From: Aureimonas fodinaquatilis
GTDB taxonomy: Bacteria > Pseudomonadota > Alphaproteobacteria > Rhizobiales > Rhizobiaceae
NCBI RefSeq assembly: GCF_008369445.1
Contig: NZ_VTWH01000006.1
Coordinates: 150,664-214,663, forward strand
DNA: 64,000 bases
Direction of reading: 5' to 3'
A model generated the notes under the pieces. It had not been told where the DNA came from. It saw only the letters and a program-made list of their open reading frames with translations, and ran no database searches. Positions 48,091 through 58,553 of the stretch are shown in pieces. A program made the translations under genes and the position numbers. Position 1 is the first letter of the stretch. The number at the start of each line of letters is the position of its first letter.

Positions 48091-49257
48091 ATGCCACAGG
48101 CAGATCGATACGGGGCGGTTGGACTTGAGCGCGGCCCGGTCAGAACCGAGCTTGAACGGCGGGTTCGTGAGGGACTGATTGCTCCTGATCCCATCCAGCA
48201 GCAGCTTGCAGACAAACTCGACCGGCTGGCGCGTGATCTGCGGGATCGCGCACTTTCCAGCAAAAAAAGTGCTCTTGGCTGGCTTTTTGGTGCACGCAAA
48301 CGGGCAGAGCCGGTCAAAGGCCTGTACATTTATGGCGATGTGGGTCGTGGCAAATCCATGATGATGGATATGTTTTTCGATCTGTCTCCCGTTACCGCCC
48401 GAAAACGCATGCATTTTCTGGTTTTCATGGCGGATATCCACGACAGGATCAAGGCGCACAGGCTTGCGGTCAAGGAGGGGCGCGCCAAGGGTGATGACCC
48501 CATACCGCCGATAGCCGATGCGCTGAGCGAGCAGGTTCAATTGCTGTGCTTTGACGAGTTTACGGTAACGGATATCGCCGATGCCATGATTCTGTCGCGC
48601 CTGTTCTCGGCATTGTTCGAACGTGGATTGGTGCTGGTGGCAACGTCGAATGTTGCACCGGAGAATTTGTATCGAGATGGGTTGAACCGGGCATTGTTTC
48701 TGCCCTTCATCGATATTTTGAAGGCGCACGCCGAAATTTACTGGCTGGATGCGCCGCTGGACTATCGGCTGGGTAAGCTCGGCAGCGACGATGTTTTCAT
48801 TACACCGCTCGGACCGGCGGCTGATCAGCGGATTGATGCAGTCTGGAAAAAACTGCTGAAAGATTCAGTTGAACATCCGACGGCAATCTCCGTCACCGGG
48901 CGTACCGTTTCGGTTCCTCGATATGGCAACCGGTCTGCGCGCTTTACTTTCCAGGATTTGCTCAGCCGCCCGCTCGGGCCGCGCGACTATCTGGAAATGG
49001 CGGCGCGATTTGACACTCTGATTGTTGAGAATGTGCCGCGACTGACTTTGGCAGAACGCAATGAGGCGAAGCGCTTTATTATTCTCGTGGATGCTTTCTA
49101 TGACGCAGGCAAGCAGCTTGTGCTGTCGGCCGAGGTTCCTGCGCACTCTTTGTATCAGGGCAATCGCGGCACCGAGGCCTTCGAGTTCGATCGCACAGTT
49201 TCTCGTTTGACGGAAATGCGTTCCGATGCCTACCGAATCCGCAGCAAGGCCGCATGA
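48091..49257 (+). CDS. zapE: Cell division protein ZapE (AFG1-like ATPase)
   Basis: The 388-residue AAA-type ATPase has Walker A YIYGDVGRGKSMMMDMFF, Walker B LCFDEFTVTDIADAMIL, and VLVATSNVAPENLYRDGLNR, all characteristic of the AFG1/ZapE family. Known: ZapE associates with the Z-ring in E. coli, and mitochondrial AFG1 acts in respiratory-chain quality control. The start ATG at 48091 follows a repeat-derived AGGAAC. It precedes the mdh-suc block after a 288-base regulatory gap. Confidence 0.93.
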   Translation: MPQADRYGAVGLERGPVRTELERRVREGLIAPDPIQQQLADKLDRLARDLRDRALSSKKSALGWLFGARKRAEPVKGLYIYGDVGRGKSMMMDMFFDLSPVTARKRMHFLVFMADIHDRIKAHRLAVKEGRAKGDDPIPPIADALSEQVQLLCFDEFTVTDIADAMILSRLFSALFERGLVLVATSNVAPENLYRDGLNRALFLPFIDILKAHAEIYWLDAPLDYRLGKLGSDDVFITPLGPAADQRIDAVWKKLLKDSVEHPTAISVTGRTVSVPRYGNRSARFTFQDLLSRPLGPRDYLEMAARFDTLIVENVPRLTLAERNEAKRFIILVDAFYDAGKQLVLSAEVPAHSLYQGNRGTEAFEFDRTVSRLTEMRSDAYRIRSKAA

Positions 49258-49341
49258 ATCTCGCAGATTTCAACGGTGTCACGAAAAAAATGCACAACCA
49301 CAACCTTTTCCTGTGTCTCATTGAAGGGAAAAGGGAAAATT

Positions 49342-49361
49342 GAGTTACGTTTACGTAACTC
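49342..49361. promoter_or_regulatory. 20-bp inverted repeat upstream of the mdh-suc operon
   Basis: GAGTTACGT-TT-ACGTAACTC is a perfect 9-bp inverted repeat with a 2-base centre in the 288-base gap before mdh, about 185 bases upstream of the start. Its size and symmetry suit a dimeric transcription factor. The regulator is not identified. No second copy was noticed in the window. Confidence 0.55.
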
Positions 49362-49485
49362 CCACTGCTTCTAACCGTTTGAATGAATTGAAGTGACTTG
49401 CAAGATGATTGAATTTGGTCCAATCCGCGTCTATGCGAAGGGTCGAATTGTGGTCTGATCTGCCCTAACAACAGTTCAGACATGA

Positions 49486-50508
<1,023 letters not shown>

Positions 50509-50514
50509 TTCATA

Positions 50515-50541
50515 AAGGGCCGCTTGTAAAAGCGGCCCCTT
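50515..50541 (+). terminator. GC-rich hairpin between mdh and sucC
   Basis: AAGGGCCGCTT pairs with AAGCGGCCCCTT (one bulged C) around GTAA, 6 bases after the mdh stop. It has no T-tract. It probably attenuates or ends mdh transcription or protects its 3' end. Confidence 0.65.
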
Positions 50542-50548
50542 CAGCAAG

Positions 50549-50645
50549 TCCAATCGCAAAGCCGAAAAACTTTTGCTGGAATTGCTAAATTCTTATCTGC
50601 CGCAATTCCGAACGCAAAACCGTAAACACTTTTGCTGGAATTGCT
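50549..50645 (-). repeat. Tandem pair of rhizobial-type palindromic repeats between mdh and sucC
   Basis: On the minus strand the full unit (50645-50600) reads AGCAATTCCAGCAAAAGTGT ... CGTTCGGAATTGCGG, matching the unit at 14039-14084 almost base for base. The second unit (50586-50549) is a truncated or diverged copy. Thus the same two-unit arrangement appears twice in the window. Confidence 0.85.
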
Positions 50646-50679
50646 TAAATACCCTTCCGCGGACCGGAGATAATCGTCC

Positions 50680-51870
50680 ATGAACATTCACGAATATCAG
50701 GCCAAGCAGGTTCTCAAGGGCTTTGGTGCTCCCGTTGCCTCTGGTGTAGCAATCACGGCTGCTTCCGAAGCAGAAGCCGCCGCCAAGCAACTGCCTGGCC
50801 CGCTTTATGTCGTAAAAAGCCAAATCCACGCCGGTGGCCGTGGCAAAGGCAAGTTCAAGGAACTTGGCGCCGACGCAAAAGGCGGAGTGCGCCTGGCCCG
50901 CACAATCGAAGAAGTTGTGGCCAACGCACAAGACATGCTGGGCAACACCCTCGTAACCGCCCAAACCGGTGATGCCGGTAAGCAGGTTAACCGCCTCTAC
51001 ATCGAAGATGGCGCTGACATCGACAAGGAGCTCTACCTTTCGCTTCTCGTCGATCGCTCCGTCGGTCGCGTCGCCTTCGTTGTTTCAACCGAAGGCGGAA
51101 TGGACATCGAAGCCGTTGCGCATGACACGCCTGAAAAGATTGTGACCGTGGCAATTGACCCGGCAACCGGTGTTACGCCAGCAGATGCTGAACAAATTGC
51201 AGACGCATACGGGCTGACAGGCATTGGCCGTGAAGACGGACTCAAGCTTTTCCCGATCCTGTATAAGGCCTTCGTCGAAAAGGACATGGCTCTTCTGGAA
51301 GTCAATCCGCTTATCGTCATGACGGATGGTCGCCTGCGTGTTCTTGACGCCAAGGTTTCCTTTGACGGCAACGCCCTGTTTCGCCATGACGACATGAAGG
51401 CGCTCCGCGACATCAGTGAAGAAGACGCCAAGGAAATCGAGGCTTCCAAATATGATCTGGCCTATGTTGCGCTGGATGGCGACATTGGCTGCATGGTAAA
51501 TGGCGCCGGCCTTGCCATGGCAACAATGGACATCATCAAGCTTTACGGCAAAGAGCCTGCAAACTTCCTGGATGTAGGCGGTGGTGCCAATAAGGAAAAA
51601 GTCACAGCGGCGTTCAAGATCATCACGGCCGATCCCAACGTGAAGGGCATTCTGGTCAATATCTTCGGCGGCATCATGCGTTGCGACGTTATTGCCGAGG
51701 GTGTTGTTGCCGCAGTGCGCGATGTCGGCTTGCAAGTGCCATTGGTTGTGCGTCTCGAAGGCACAAATGTTGAACTGGGCAAGAAAATCCTGAACGAGTC
51801 CGGCCTTGCAATCACCGCGGCGGATGATCTGGATGATGCGGCCCAGAAAATTGTCGCGGCGGTCAAGTAA
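50680..51870 (+). CDS. sucC: Succinyl-CoA synthetase beta subunit (ADP-forming)
   Basis: The 396-residue subunit has an ATP-grasp N-terminal domain ([47 protein letters not shown]) and a C-terminal CoA-ligase domain containing [20 protein letters not shown]. With SucD it converts succinyl-CoA to succinate with ATP formation. ACCGGAG precedes the ATG. It lies 57 bases before sucD in the same unit. Confidence 0.98.
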   Translation: MNIHEYQAKQVLKGFGAPVASGVAITAASEAEAAAKQLPGPLYVVKSQIHAGGRGKGKFKELGADAKGGVRLARTIEEVVANAQDMLGNTLVTAQTGDAGKQVNRLYIEDGADIDKELYLSLLVDRSVGRVAFVVSTEGGMDIEAVAHDTPEKIVTVAIDPATGVTPADAEQIADAYGLTGIGREDGLKLFPILYKAFVEKDMALLEVNPLIVMTDGRLRVLDAKVSFDGNALFRHDDMKALRDISEEDAKEIEASKYDLAYVALDGDIGCMVNGAGLAMATMDIIKLYGKEPANFLDVGGGANKEKVTAAFKIITADPNVKGILVNIFGGIMRCDVIAEGVVAAVRDVGLQVPLVVRLEGTNVELGKKILNESGLAITAADDLDDAAQKIVAAVK

Positions 51871-51927
51871 CAGCGCCAACGCGCTGCTTTCCGCTCCTTT
51901 TGCTCGACCGACTTTCGAAAGAATCCT

Positions 51928-52830
51928 ATGTCCATTCTCGTCAACAAGAACACCAAAGTCCTTGTCCAGGGCCTGACCGGCAAGACCGGCTCTTTCCATA
52001 CCGAACAGGCACTTGCCTATTTCGGAACAAAGATGGTGGCCGGTATCCACCCGAAAAAGGGTGGCGAAACCTGGCAGGGATCTGCTGGTGAACAGCTGCC
52101 TATCTATGCCAGCGTGGCGGAAGCCAGAGAGCGCACAGGCGCCGACGCTTCGGTTATCTATGTTCCACCAGCCGGTGCAGCAGACGCGATTATCGAAGCG
52201 ATCGAGGCTGAAGTGCCCTTCATCGTTTGCATCACCGAAGGCATTCCGGTGCTGGACATGGTGCGGGTGAAGGCGCGGCTGGAAAAGTCGAAGTCACGCC
52301 TGCTTGGGCCAAACTGCCCGGGTGTCCTGACGCCTGAAGAGTGCAAGATCGGCATCATGCCGGGATCAATTTTCCGTAAAGGCAATGTCGGCATTGTCTC
52401 GCGCTCCGGTACATTGACCTATGAGGCCGTGTTCCAGACCTCCAATGAAGGGCTGGGCCAGACAACAGCGGTTGGAATTGGCGGAGATCCTGTCAAAGGC
52501 ACCGAATTCATTGACGTTTTGGAAATGTTTCTCGCCGACGATGCCACCCAGTCGATCATCATGATTGGTGAAATTGGCGGTTCCGCGGAAGAGGAAGCTG
52601 CGCAGTTTCTGATGGATGAAGCACGCAAGGGTCGCAAAAAGCCTATGGTTGGCTTCATTGCTGGCCGCACGGCACCCAAGGGACGCACAATGGGCCATGC
52701 TGGCGCTGTCGTTTCTGGCGGTAAAGGCGATGCAGAATCCAAGATAACAGCCATGGAAGCTGCTGGAATCCGGGTTTCGCCTTCGCCGGCGCAGCTTGGC
52801 AAGACTTTGGTTGAAGTGTTGAAAGGCTGA
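51928..52830 (+). CDS. sucD: Succinyl-CoA synthetase alpha subunit
   Basis: The 300-residue subunit has the N-terminal CoA-binding Rossmann domain ([29 protein letters not shown], here [20 protein letters not shown]) and the active-site phospho-histidine motif [17 protein letters not shown] near residue 250. It partners with SucC. A perfect 8-bp hairpin (52851-52858 / 52873-52880) 20 bases after the stop probably ends the sucCD message or partially separates it from sucA. Confidence 0.98.
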   Translation: MSILVNKNTKVLVQGLTGKTGSFHTEQALAYFGTKMVAGIHPKKGGETWQGSAGEQLPIYASVAEARERTGADASVIYVPPAGAADAIIEAIEAEVPFIVCITEGIPVLDMVRVKARLEKSKSRLLGPNCPGVLTPEECKIGIMPGSIFRKGNVGIVSRSGTLTYEAVFQTSNEGLGQTTAVGIGGDPVKGTEFIDVLEMFLADDATQSIIMIGEIGGSAEEEAAQFLMDEARKGRKKPMVGFIAGRTAPKGRTMGHAGAVVSGGKGDAESKITAMEAAGIRVSPSPAQLGKTLVEVLKG

Positions 52831-52998
52831 AAAGCCTTCAACTCCTGATAATGCCGGTGGACTTTCCTATATACCGGCATGAAGAGAAAACCGGCGTAGC
52901 GGCTGCTGCGCCGGTGTACCTGTAAGCAGGGGGGCCATAATGGACCCTCCAGACAAAATCTGGGAGACGGCGCACGGACCCGCGCCGCGAAAAGCACG
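52831..52998 (+). promoter_or_regulatory. Structured leader upstream of sucA, without an obvious Shine-Dalgarno
   Basis: The gap holds a run of stems: ATGCCGGT/ACCGGCAT (52851-52880); ACCGGCG/CGCCGGT (52890-52915); an imperfect GGGGGGCCAT/ATGGACCCTCC (52929-52950); and CTCCAGA/TCTGGGAG (52948-52968). No AGGAGG-like sequence precedes the sucA ATG, which follows CGCCGCGAAAAGCACG. The first stem may terminate sucCD; the rest may be a leader RNA. It matches no riboswitch class I know. Confidence 0.5.
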
Positions 52999-55900
52999 AT
53001 GGCCCGTAATCCAGCGAATGAGACCTTCGCCCTGACCTCTTTTCTTTATGGTGGCAATGCCGACTATATTGAAGAGCTGTATGCGGCTTATGAGGAAAAC
53101 CCTGCTTCCGTAGCTGCTGAATGGCAGAGTTTCTTCAGCGAGCTGAAGGACGACAAGGCCACGGTGCGCAAAAATGCGCAGGGTGCCTCGTGGGCACGGC
53201 CGAACTGGCCGATTGCCGCCAATGGCGACCTTGTGTCTGCTCTGGATGGCGATTGGGGTGCAGCCGAAATCCGGGTTGAGAAAAAGGTCAAGGAGCAGGC
53301 CCGCAGCCAAGGCGTTGAGCTGACAGACGGGCAGGTCAGCCAGGCAACGCGCGATTCCGTGCGTGCATTGATGTTGATACGCGCGTTCCGCGTGCGTGGT
53401 CACCTGCACGCCAAGCTTGATCCTTTGGGATTGGCCCAGCCGGAGGACGATTATAACGAGTTGTCTCCGGAAGCTTACGGCTTCACGCCGGAAGACATGG
53501 ACCGCAAGATTTTCATCGACAATGTGCTTGGGCTGGAATTTGCGACAATCCGCGAGATTGTCGATCTTCTGCAGCGGACCTATTGCTCGACAATCGGCAT
53601 TGAATTCATGCACATTTCAAACCCGGCTGAAAAAGCCTGGTTGCAGGAGCGCATTGAAGGGCCGGACAAAGGCGTGGAATTCACGCGTGAGGGCAAGCGC
53701 GCAATTCTCAACAAGCTGATTGAGGCAGAAGGCTTCGAAAAGTTTCTCGACGTCAAATACAAAGGCACAAAGCGCTTTGGTCTTGATGGCGGTGAAGCGC
53801 TGATTCCAGCGCTGGAACAGATCATCAAGCGTGGTGGCCAGCTCGGCCTGAAGGAAGTTGTGCTGGGCATGGCCCACCGTGGCCGGCTGAATGTGCTGGC
53901 CCAGGTTCTCGGCAAGCCGCATCGCGCCATTTTTCACGAGTTCAAGGGCGGATCCTACAAGCCGGACGAGGTGGAAGGTTCTGGCGACGTCAAATACCAT
54001 CTGGGCGCGTCGTCAGATCGTGAGTTTGACAACAACAAGGTGCATTTGTCCCTGACGGCCAACCCTTCGCATCTTGAAATCGTCAACCCGGTCGTTCTGG
54101 GCAAGGCGCGCGCCAAGCAGGACCAGCTCGGCGGCGGCAGAACACGCACCGAACTGGTGCCGGCTGAAATTCGCAATCAGGTGTTGCCGCTGCTGATCCA
54201 CGGTGATGCAGCTTTTGCGGGGCAGGGTGTGGTTGCTGAGTGCTTTGGCCTTTCGGGGCTGAAAGGGCACCGGGTTGGTGGCTCGCTGCATGTCATCATC
54301 AACAACCAGATCGGTTTTACCACCAATCCACGTTTCTCGCGCTCATCGCCTTATCCTTCCGACGTGGCAAAAATTGTCGAAGCGCCGATTTTTCACGTCA
54401 ATGGCGATGATCCGGAAGCGGTTGTCTATGCAGCCAAGGTTGCCACGGAGTTCCGTGCGACATTCCACAAGCCTGTCGTCATCGACATGTTCTGCTACCG
54501 CCGCTTTGGCCATAATGAAGGCGACGAGCCCGGCTTCACCCAGCCGATCATGTACCGCACCATCCGCAACCATGCGACCACACTTGAAATCTACAGCCGC
54601 AAGCTGATTGAAGAAGGTGTGATGACGCAGGAAGAGGTTGACGCACGCCGCAGCGAATTCCGGACTCAGCTTGAGGCCGAATTTGAGGCAGGCCAGAGCT
54701 ACAAGCCGAACAAGGCTGACTGGCTGGATGGTGCCTGGGCTGGCTTGCGCCGCGCGGATGAAGAAGATGAACCACGTCGTGGGTCCACCGGCCTGCCGCT
54801 CAAGACCTTGAAAGAACTTGGCCGCAAACTGACCGAGATTCCGGAAGGTTTTGAGATCCACCGCACGATTCAGCGCTTCCTCGACAACCGCGCGAAGGCG
54901 ATTGAAACAGGCGAAGGCATTGATTGGGCAACCGGTGAGGCTCTTGCCTTTGCTTCTCTGGTTTCAGAGGGCCATCCAATCCGGTTGTCAGGTCAGGATT
55001 CCGAACGCGGCACATTCAGCCAGCGGCATTCGGTTCTGTACCATCAGGAAAATGAAGACCGCTACATCCCGCTGCAGAACATCGCCAAGGGTCAGGCTGT
55101 CTACGAAGTCATCAACTCCATGCTGTCTGAAGAGGCGGTGCTTGGCTTTGAATATGGCTATTCACTGGCCGAACCAAACGCTCTGACACTATGGGAAGCG
55201 CAGTTTGGTGACTTTGCCAACGGCGCCCAGGTGGTTGTTGATCAGTTCATTTCCTCGGGCGAAGCCAAGTGGCTGCGCATGTCCGGACTGGTTATGCTGC
55301 TGCCGCATGGATATGAGGGGCAGGGTCCGGAACACTCTTCCGCGCGACTGGAGCGGTTCCTGCAAATGTGCGCACAGGACAACATGCAGGTTGCCAACGT
55401 TACAACGCCGGCAAACTATTTCCACATTCTGCGCCGTCAGATGAAGCGCGATTTCCGCAAGCCGTTGATCCTGATGACGCCCAAGTCGTTGCTGCGTCAC
55501 AAGCGTGCGGTTTCGACCCTGGCAGATTTTACGGGAGAGGCAAGCTTCCACCGGTTGCTTCGCGACGATGCAGAACGTGGAGTCGGCGGCATTTCCCTGG
55601 TCAAGGACGAGAAAATACGTCGCGTGGTACTGTGCTCCGGCAAGGTTTACTACGATTTGCTGGACGAACGTGAAAAGCGTGGCATTGACGATATTTACCT
55701 GCTGCGCGTCGAACAGCTTTACCCGTTCCCGGTCAAGGCGCTGATGAACCTTTTGACCCGCTTCAAGCAGGCGGAAATCGTCTGGTGTCAGGAAGAGCCG
55801 AAAAACATGGGTGCGTGGTCCTTCGTCGATCCGTACCTGGAGTGGGTTCTGGAACGTGTCGGCACTGAAAAGCGCCGGGCGCGTTACGCCGGAAGGCAGG

Positions 55901-56004
55901 CCGCTGCTTCGCCGGCTGCCGGTACCATGTCCAAACACCTTTCGCAGTTGGAAGCCTTCCTGGAGGAAGCCTTGGGGACCGGCGAATCCGGCGACCTTTC
56001 CTGA
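52999..56004 (+). CDS. sucA: 2-oxoglutarate dehydrogenase E1 component
   Basis: The 1001-residue thiamine-diphosphate decarboxylase is the entry subunit of the oxoglutarate dehydrogenase complex. Visible: the rhizobial N-terminus ANETFALTSFLYGGNADYIEELYAAYE, the TPP-domain motifs GMAHRGRLNVLAQVLGKPH and HVNGDDPEAVVYAAKVA, and the transketolase central and C-terminal domains with GLVMLLPHGYEGQGPEHSSARLERFLQ. The start agrees with homologues, although no clear ribosome-binding site is present. sucB follows after 44 bases. Confidence 0.98.
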   Translation: MARNPANETFALTSFLYGGNADYIEELYAAYEENPASVAAEWQSFFSELKDDKATVRKNAQGASWARPNWPIAANGDLVSALDGDWGAAEIRVEKKVKEQARSQGVELTDGQVSQATRDSVRALMLIRAFRVRGHLHAKLDPLGLAQPEDDYNELSPEAYGFTPEDMDRKIFIDNVLGLEFATIREIVDLLQRTYCSTIGIEFMHISNPAEKAWLQERIEGPDKGVEFTREGKRAILNKLIEAEGFEKFLDVKYKGTKRFGLDGGEALIPALEQIIKRGGQLGLKEVVLGMAHRGRLNVLAQVLGKPHRAIFHEFKGGSYKPDEVEGSGDVKYHLGASSDREFDNNKVHLSLTANPSHLEIVNPVVLGKARAKQDQLGGGRTRTELVPAEIRNQVLPLLIHGDAAFAGQGVVAECFGLSGLKGHRVGGSLHVIINNQIGFTTNPRFSRSSPYPSDVAKIVEAPIFHVNGDDPEAVVYAAKVATEFRATFHKPVVIDMFCYRRFGHNEGDEPGFTQPIMYRTIRNHATTLEIYSRKLIEEGVMTQEEVDARRSEFRTQLEAEFEAGQSYKPNKADWLDGAWAGLRRADEEDEPRRGSTGLPLKTLKELGRKLTEIPEGFEIHRTIQRFLDNRAKAIETGEGIDWATGEALAFASLVSEGHPIRLSGQDSERGTFSQRHSVLYHQENEDRYIPLQNIAKGQAVYEVINSMLSEEAVLGFEYGYSLAEPNALTLWEAQFGDFANGAQVVVDQFISSGEAKWLRMSGLVMLLPHGYEGQGPEHSSARLERFLQMCAQDNMQVANVTTPANYFHILRRQMKRDFRKPLILMTPKSLLRHKRAVSTLADFTGEASFHRLLRDDAERGVGGISLVKDEKIRRVVLCSGKVYYDLLDEREKRGIDDIYLLRVEQLYPFPVKALMNLLTRFKQAEIVWCQEEPKNMGAWSFVDPYLEWVLERVGTEKRRARYAGRQAAASPAAGTMSKHLSQLEAFLEEALGTGESGDLS

Positions 56005-56048
56005 CAGTACTCGACCAGCCAGTCACCAGCTAAAAGAAAAGACCGATC

Positions 56049-57275
56049 ATGAGCACTGAAATCAAAGTTCCGACCCTGGGCGAAAGCGTAACCGAAGCCA
56101 CGATTGGCCAGTGGTACAAAAAGGCCGGCGACCGGGTGGAGCAGGATGAGACAATTGCTGAACTCGAAACCGACAAGGTAACGGTTGAAGTTCCAGCGCC
56201 TGCAGCAGGCGTGTTGCAGGAAATTGTTGTTCAGGCGGGTGAAACCGTAGAAGTTGGCGCGTTGATTGGCGTTATTGGCGAGGGATCCGGCGCTGCTGCC
56301 GCTCCCGCCAAGACAGTTGAAAAGGCTGCACCGGAAGGTGCGCCGGATGGTTCCGACACAACTCTGCCGAACCCTAGCCACAGCGATGGTGTGCCGGCAT
56401 CACCTTCCGCACAGAAGATGCTGGCGGAAAAAGGCGTGGCTGCAAGCGATGTTGCTGGCTCCGGCAAGCGTGGCCAAGTGCTGAAGGGTGACGTGATCGA
56501 TGCACTGAGCAAAGGCGCAGCGTCTGCGGCCAAAGCTCCGGCGGCGGCGCGTGCGCCATCTGGAGCACAGGATGAGGTGCGGGAAGAGCGTGTCAAAATG
56601 ACCCGGCTTCGCCAGACCATTGCCCGCCGTCTGAAAGACGCACAGGACACGGCAGCAATGCTGACCACCTTTAACGAGGTGGACATGACTGCGGTTATGG
56701 ACCTGCGCAAGAAGTACAAGGACCTCTTTGAAAAGAAGCACGGCGTAAAGCTGGGCTTCATGGGCTTTTTCACCAAGGCCGTATGCCACGCGCTCAAGGA
56801 AATTCCAGCCGTAAACGCCGAAATCGACGGCACGGACCTCATCTACAAGAATTTTGCGCATGTCGGCGTGGCAGTGGGCACGGAAAAGGGTCTCGTGGTG
56901 CCGGTGGTTCGTGATGCCGACCAGATGAGCATTGCAGAAATTGAAAAGGAAATCGGGCGTCTGGGACTTGCTGCGCGTGATGGAAAACTGACAGTTTCCG
57001 ATATGCAGGGCGGCACATTCACCATTTCCAACGGTGGTGTTTATGGATCGCTGATGTCCACGCCAATCCTGAACGCCCCGCAGTCGGGCATTCTTGGAAT
57101 GCACAAGATTCAGGATCGGCCAGTAGCGATTGGCGGCAAGGTTGAAATCCGCCCGATGATGTACCTGGCTCTTTCCTATGATCACCGAATTGTTGACGGC
57201 AAGGAAGCGGTCACGTTCCTCGTTCGTGTTAAGGATTCCCTGGAAGATCCGGAACGTCTGGTTTTGGACCTGTAG
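56049..57275 (+). CDS. sucB: Dihydrolipoyllysine succinyltransferase, E2 of oxoglutarate dehydrogenase
   Basis: The 408-residue E2 core enzyme has an N-terminal lipoyl domain with the lipoylated lysine in [17 protein letters not shown] (about residue 43), a peripheral-subunit-binding domain at about 115-155 ([25 protein letters not shown]), and a catalytic domain ending [20 protein letters not shown] with the catalytic histidine. Ala/Pro-rich linkers separate the domains. It directly follows sucA, and lpdA (E3) lies two genes downstream. Confidence 0.98.
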   Translation: MSTEIKVPTLGESVTEATIGQWYKKAGDRVEQDETIAELETDKVTVEVPAPAAGVLQEIVVQAGETVEVGALIGVIGEGSGAAAAPAKTVEKAAPEGAPDGSDTTLPNPSHSDGVPASPSAQKMLAEKGVAASDVAGSGKRGQVLKGDVIDALSKGAASAAKAPAAARAPSGAQDEVREERVKMTRLRQTIARRLKDAQDTAAMLTTFNEVDMTAVMDLRKKYKDLFEKKHGVKLGFMGFFTKAVCHALKEIPAVNAEIDGTDLIYKNFAHVGVAVGTEKGLVVPVVRDADQMSIAEIEKEIGRLGLAARDGKLTVSDMQGGTFTISNGGVYGSLMSTPILNAPQSGILGMHKIQDRPVAIGGKVEIRPMMYLALSYDHRIVDGKEAVTFLVRVKDSLEDPERLVLDL

Positions 57276-57336
57276 TCAGGAATGGTGCGGGCGGGGTTAA
57301 ACCCGCCCGGTTTTCATAACGGGAGCGGAATACGGC

Positions 57337-58098
57337 ATGGCAACTGACAGGGTTATGGTGATTACAGGCGGATCGCGTGGCATTGGTGCGTCCACGGCGC
57401 TCCTTGCGGCAAAGGCTGGTTACCGCGTGGTCGTCAATTATGCCTCCAACGCCCAAGCGGCCGAGGACATTGTTGGCCAGATTGAAGCGCTTGGCAGCAA
57501 GGCGATTGCAGTTAAGGGCGACGTCGCCAGCGAGGCAGATATCATTGCTTTGTTCGAGGCTGCGGACTCCTTCGGTCAGCTTTCGGCTCTGATCAACAAT
57601 GCCGGTGTAATCCTTCATCCAATGCCTGTCGTGGACATGACAGCAGAGCGCATTGAGAAATCATTCCGCATCAATGTTCTTGGCAGCTATCTTTGCGCCC
57701 GTGAAGCCATCAAGCGGATGGCGCGTTCAAGAGGCGGCGCAGGCGGTGCGATCATCAATCTGACGTCGGCCGCCGCTAAGCTCGGTTCTCCTAAAGAAAA
57801 TGTCGATTATGCCGGGACAAAAGGCGCAATTGATACGTTTACTGTTGGGCTTGCCAAGGAAGTGGCGATGGAAGGTATTCGGGTCTGCGCGGTCCGCCCC
57901 GGTATTATTGACACGGAAATTCATGCTTCTGGTGGTCAGCCGGATCGGTTGCAGCGCGTTGTTCCAACATTGACAATGCAGCGCGCTGGTACAGCTGAAG
58001 AAGTTGCAAAGGCCATCATGTGGCTGGCATCCGATGACGCTGCCTATTCAACCGGCGCAATTCTGGATGTTTCCGGCGGCAGAGCAATCCTGCCCTGA
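57337..58098 (+). CDS. Short-chain dehydrogenase/reductase (SDR family)
   Basis: The 253-residue NAD(P)-dependent oxidoreductase has VMVITGGSRGIGASTALLAAKAGY near the N-terminus, NNAGVI, and the catalytic YAGTKGA (Tyr-x3-Lys) with an upstream serine in LTSAAAKLGS. It resembles FabG-type SDRs but the substrate is unknown. GGGAGCGG lies before the ATG. It sits between sucB and lpdA, with a MAPEG gene after it; I see nothing that ties it functionally to the TCA cycle apart from position. Confidence 0.9.
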   Translation: MATDRVMVITGGSRGIGASTALLAAKAGYRVVVNYASNAQAAEDIVGQIEALGSKAIAVKGDVASEADIIALFEAADSFGQLSALINNAGVILHPMPVVDMTAERIEKSFRINVLGSYLCAREAIKRMARSRGGAGGAIINLTSAAAKLGSPKENVDYAGTKGAIDTFTVGLAKEVAMEGIRVCAVRPGIIDTEIHASGGQPDRLQRVVPTLTMQRAGTAEEVAKAIMWLASDDAAYSTGAILDVSGGRAILP

Positions 58099-58125
58099 CC
58101 CGGCGTTGATCGTTGAGAGGAAGCC

Positions 58126-58530
58126 ATGAACGCAGAAACATCGTTGCCCACAGAGCTGGTCATTCTTGGCCTGTCCGTGCTTTTGCTGTTTTTGCACATC
58201 ATGCTGCAAGGCCAGTTTGCAACCAAAGAACGCGGCTTTAAATGGAATGCGGGCCCGCGCGACGAAAGCAAGCCCTTGGGTATTATGGCTGGTCGCGCGG
58301 ATCGGGCGCTGCGCAATTTTCAGGAAACCTATCCGGCTTTTGTGGCGCTGGCGCTTGGCCTTGCCGTCACCGGTCAGACAGGCGGTCTTGGTGCGGTTGG
58401 GGCCCTGCTTTGGATAGTGGCGCGCTGCGTCTACCTTCCGCTCTATCTTATGGGAACGCCAGTGATACGCAGCATCGTATTCGGCGTGTCGTTCTTCGGG
58501 CTCACATTAATGCTCGTTCGTTTTTTCTGA
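58126..58530 (+). CDS. MAPEG-family membrane protein
   Basis: The 134-residue protein has four predicted transmembrane helices (LVILGLSVLLLFLHIMLQG; ETYPAFVALALGLAVTG; VGALLWIVARCVYLPLYLMG; SIVFGVSFFGLTLMLVRFF) and a MAPEG-like polar loop ATKERGFKWNAGPRDE. The family includes glutathione- and eicosanoid-related membrane enzymes; bacterial members are mostly uncharacterised. GAGAGGAAG precedes the ATG. It lies 27 bases after the SDR gene and 23 before lpdA, so it is in the same transcription unit. Confidence 0.88.
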   Translation: MNAETSLPTELVILGLSVLLLFLHIMLQGQFATKERGFKWNAGPRDESKPLGIMAGRADRALRNFQETYPAFVALALGLAVTGQTGGLGAVGALLWIVARCVYLPLYLMGTPVIRSIVFGVSFFGLTLMLVRFF

Positions 58531-58553
58531 GTAACCAGACTGGGTAGTTTAAA

